6,475 nt of DNA from Spirochaetales bacterium (lineage in GTDB: Bacteria > Spirochaetota > Spirochaetia > SZUA-6 > DRHE01). Each line of letters begins with the position of its first letter. The stretch's first letter is position 1. Of this stretch, positions 5,990 to 6,475 are shown piece after piece. Below the pieces are notes generated by a model. That model made no database searches, had not been told where the DNA came from, and was given only the letters and a program-made list of their open reading frames with translations. Location of the stretch: the NCBI GenBank assembly GCA_011049745.1, contig DRHE01000049.1, positions 1-6,475 of the forward strand. Reading direction: 5' to 3'. Position numbers and translations under genes: made by a program.

Positions 5990-6475
5990 ATTCACACAGA
6001 TAATTAAGTTTGCCGCCGGCCAGGATAAATTGGATATCCTGATCGCTTAGTAGATAATTAAGTTTTATCCTGATATTCTTTGTCCGGTTGAGTAGATAAA
6101 GTTCTTTCCCACCTGTTAATGTTGCCGGAACATTCTCCATAATTACCTCATCTTCCTGATCGAGAAGTTCATAGTCATTTTCGTCATCGAAGGTCAGTGG
6201 TAGTATGCCTGCATTAATCAGGTTGGCAATATGGATCCGTTCAAAAGATTTTACGACTACCGCTTTTACACCCAGGTACATGGGGCAGAGAGCGGCATGT
6301 TCCCGGCTCGAACCCTGGCCGTAGGAAAGACCGCCGACGATGATGTTGGCGACTCCCCTATTCTTATTTTCCATAGCCCTTTCACTGAATTTTTCATCCA
6401 GCGGGGAAAAGACAAATTCTGCATACTTGTGGATATTGGAGCGGTATTTCAATTTATCACCGGCGGGCATTATAT
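5988..6475 (-). CDS. acn: Aconitase (aconitate hydratase), C-terminal part (runs off right edge)
   Basis: About 162 C-terminal residues of a citrate/isocitrate isomerase. The swivelling domain 4 is complete or nearly so: the reading frame begins with [14 protein letters not shown], followed by [15 protein letters not shown], which carries the catalytic Ser and Arg of aconitase, then [19 protein letters not shown] and the GILPLTF block. The first Met in view (codon at 6470-6468) is not a start: it belongs to the aconitase motif (T)DHIMPAG. The frame stays open to the edge, the two bases before the Ile codon (AT) fit a preceding His codon, and there is no ribosome site. The gene is therefore a partial full-length aconitase with its iron-sulfur domains outside the window, not a free LeuD-type small subunit. 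It is upstream of icd in an apparent operon. The motif style resembles the bacterial aconitases of about 640 residues, but that class cannot be confirmed here. Confidence 0.88.
   Translation of the reverse strand, partial: IMPAGDKLKYRSNIHKYAEFVFSPLDEKFSERAMENKNRGVANIIVGGLSYGQGSSREHAALCPMYLGVKAVVVKSFERIHIANLINAGILPLTFDDENDYELLDQEDEVIMENVPATLTGGKELYLLNRTKNIRIKLNYLLSDQDIQFILAGGKLNYLCE

Noticed and set aside
1..6475. Mobile elements, CRISPR arrays, tRNA or rRNA genes, toxin-antitoxin or phage-defence genes
   Set aside because: I saw no regularly spaced direct repeats, transposase motifs, terminal inverted repeats or structured RNA genes, and nearly all sequence is accounted for by metabolic genes.

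Overview
The window is a stretch of bacterial chromosome built around citrate metabolism. Moderate GC content, strong AGGAGG-type ribosome binding sites and the gene content (ATP-citrate lyase, aconitase, NADP-type isocitrate dehydrogenase, and the start of an HgcA/corrinoid-type protein) suggest an anaerobic bacterium with one-carbon and TCA-type carbon metabolism. A Clostridia-like Bacillota member is plausible, but the window alone does not fix the taxon.

Layout. Positions 1-227 (minus) hold the first 75 codons of a corrinoid protein related to HgcA and the acetyl-CoA synthase corrinoid subunit; it runs off the left edge. Positions 228-455 are a divergent regulatory region with two candidate promoters and several related TCTTAA/TTAAGA palindromes. 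Positions 456-1424 (plus) encode a GntR-family regulator with an unusual C-terminal domain. It is followed by 1442-2677 and 2679-4748 (plus), the two subunits of an ATP-citrate-lyase-type enzyme: a SucC-like ATP-grasp subunit, and a SucD-like plus citrate-synthase-like fusion. Spacings of 17 bp and 1 bp suggest one operon. Converging on it with a 13-bp gap is a minus-strand pair: the C-terminal end of an aconitase (5988-6475, entering from the right edge), then isocitrate dehydrogenase (4762-5973).

Together aconitase, isocitrate dehydrogenase and citrate lyase connect 2-oxoglutarate, isocitrate, citrate, and acetyl-CoA plus oxaloacetate. In the reductive direction this is the citrate arm of the reverse TCA cycle. 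In the opposite direction the lyase could make citrate while conserving ATP, as described for Desulfobacter. The GntR protein is the obvious candidate regulator of the lyase genes.

The point most worth a second look is the large lyase subunit. It keeps the phosphohistidine motif and a late catalytic Asp motif, but has Thr-Asn-Gly where animal ATP-citrate lyase has Asp-His-Gly in the citrate-synthase domain. This makes it a divergent, possibly functionally distinct member of the family. The other notable item is the set of related palindromes between the regulator and the corrinoid gene.
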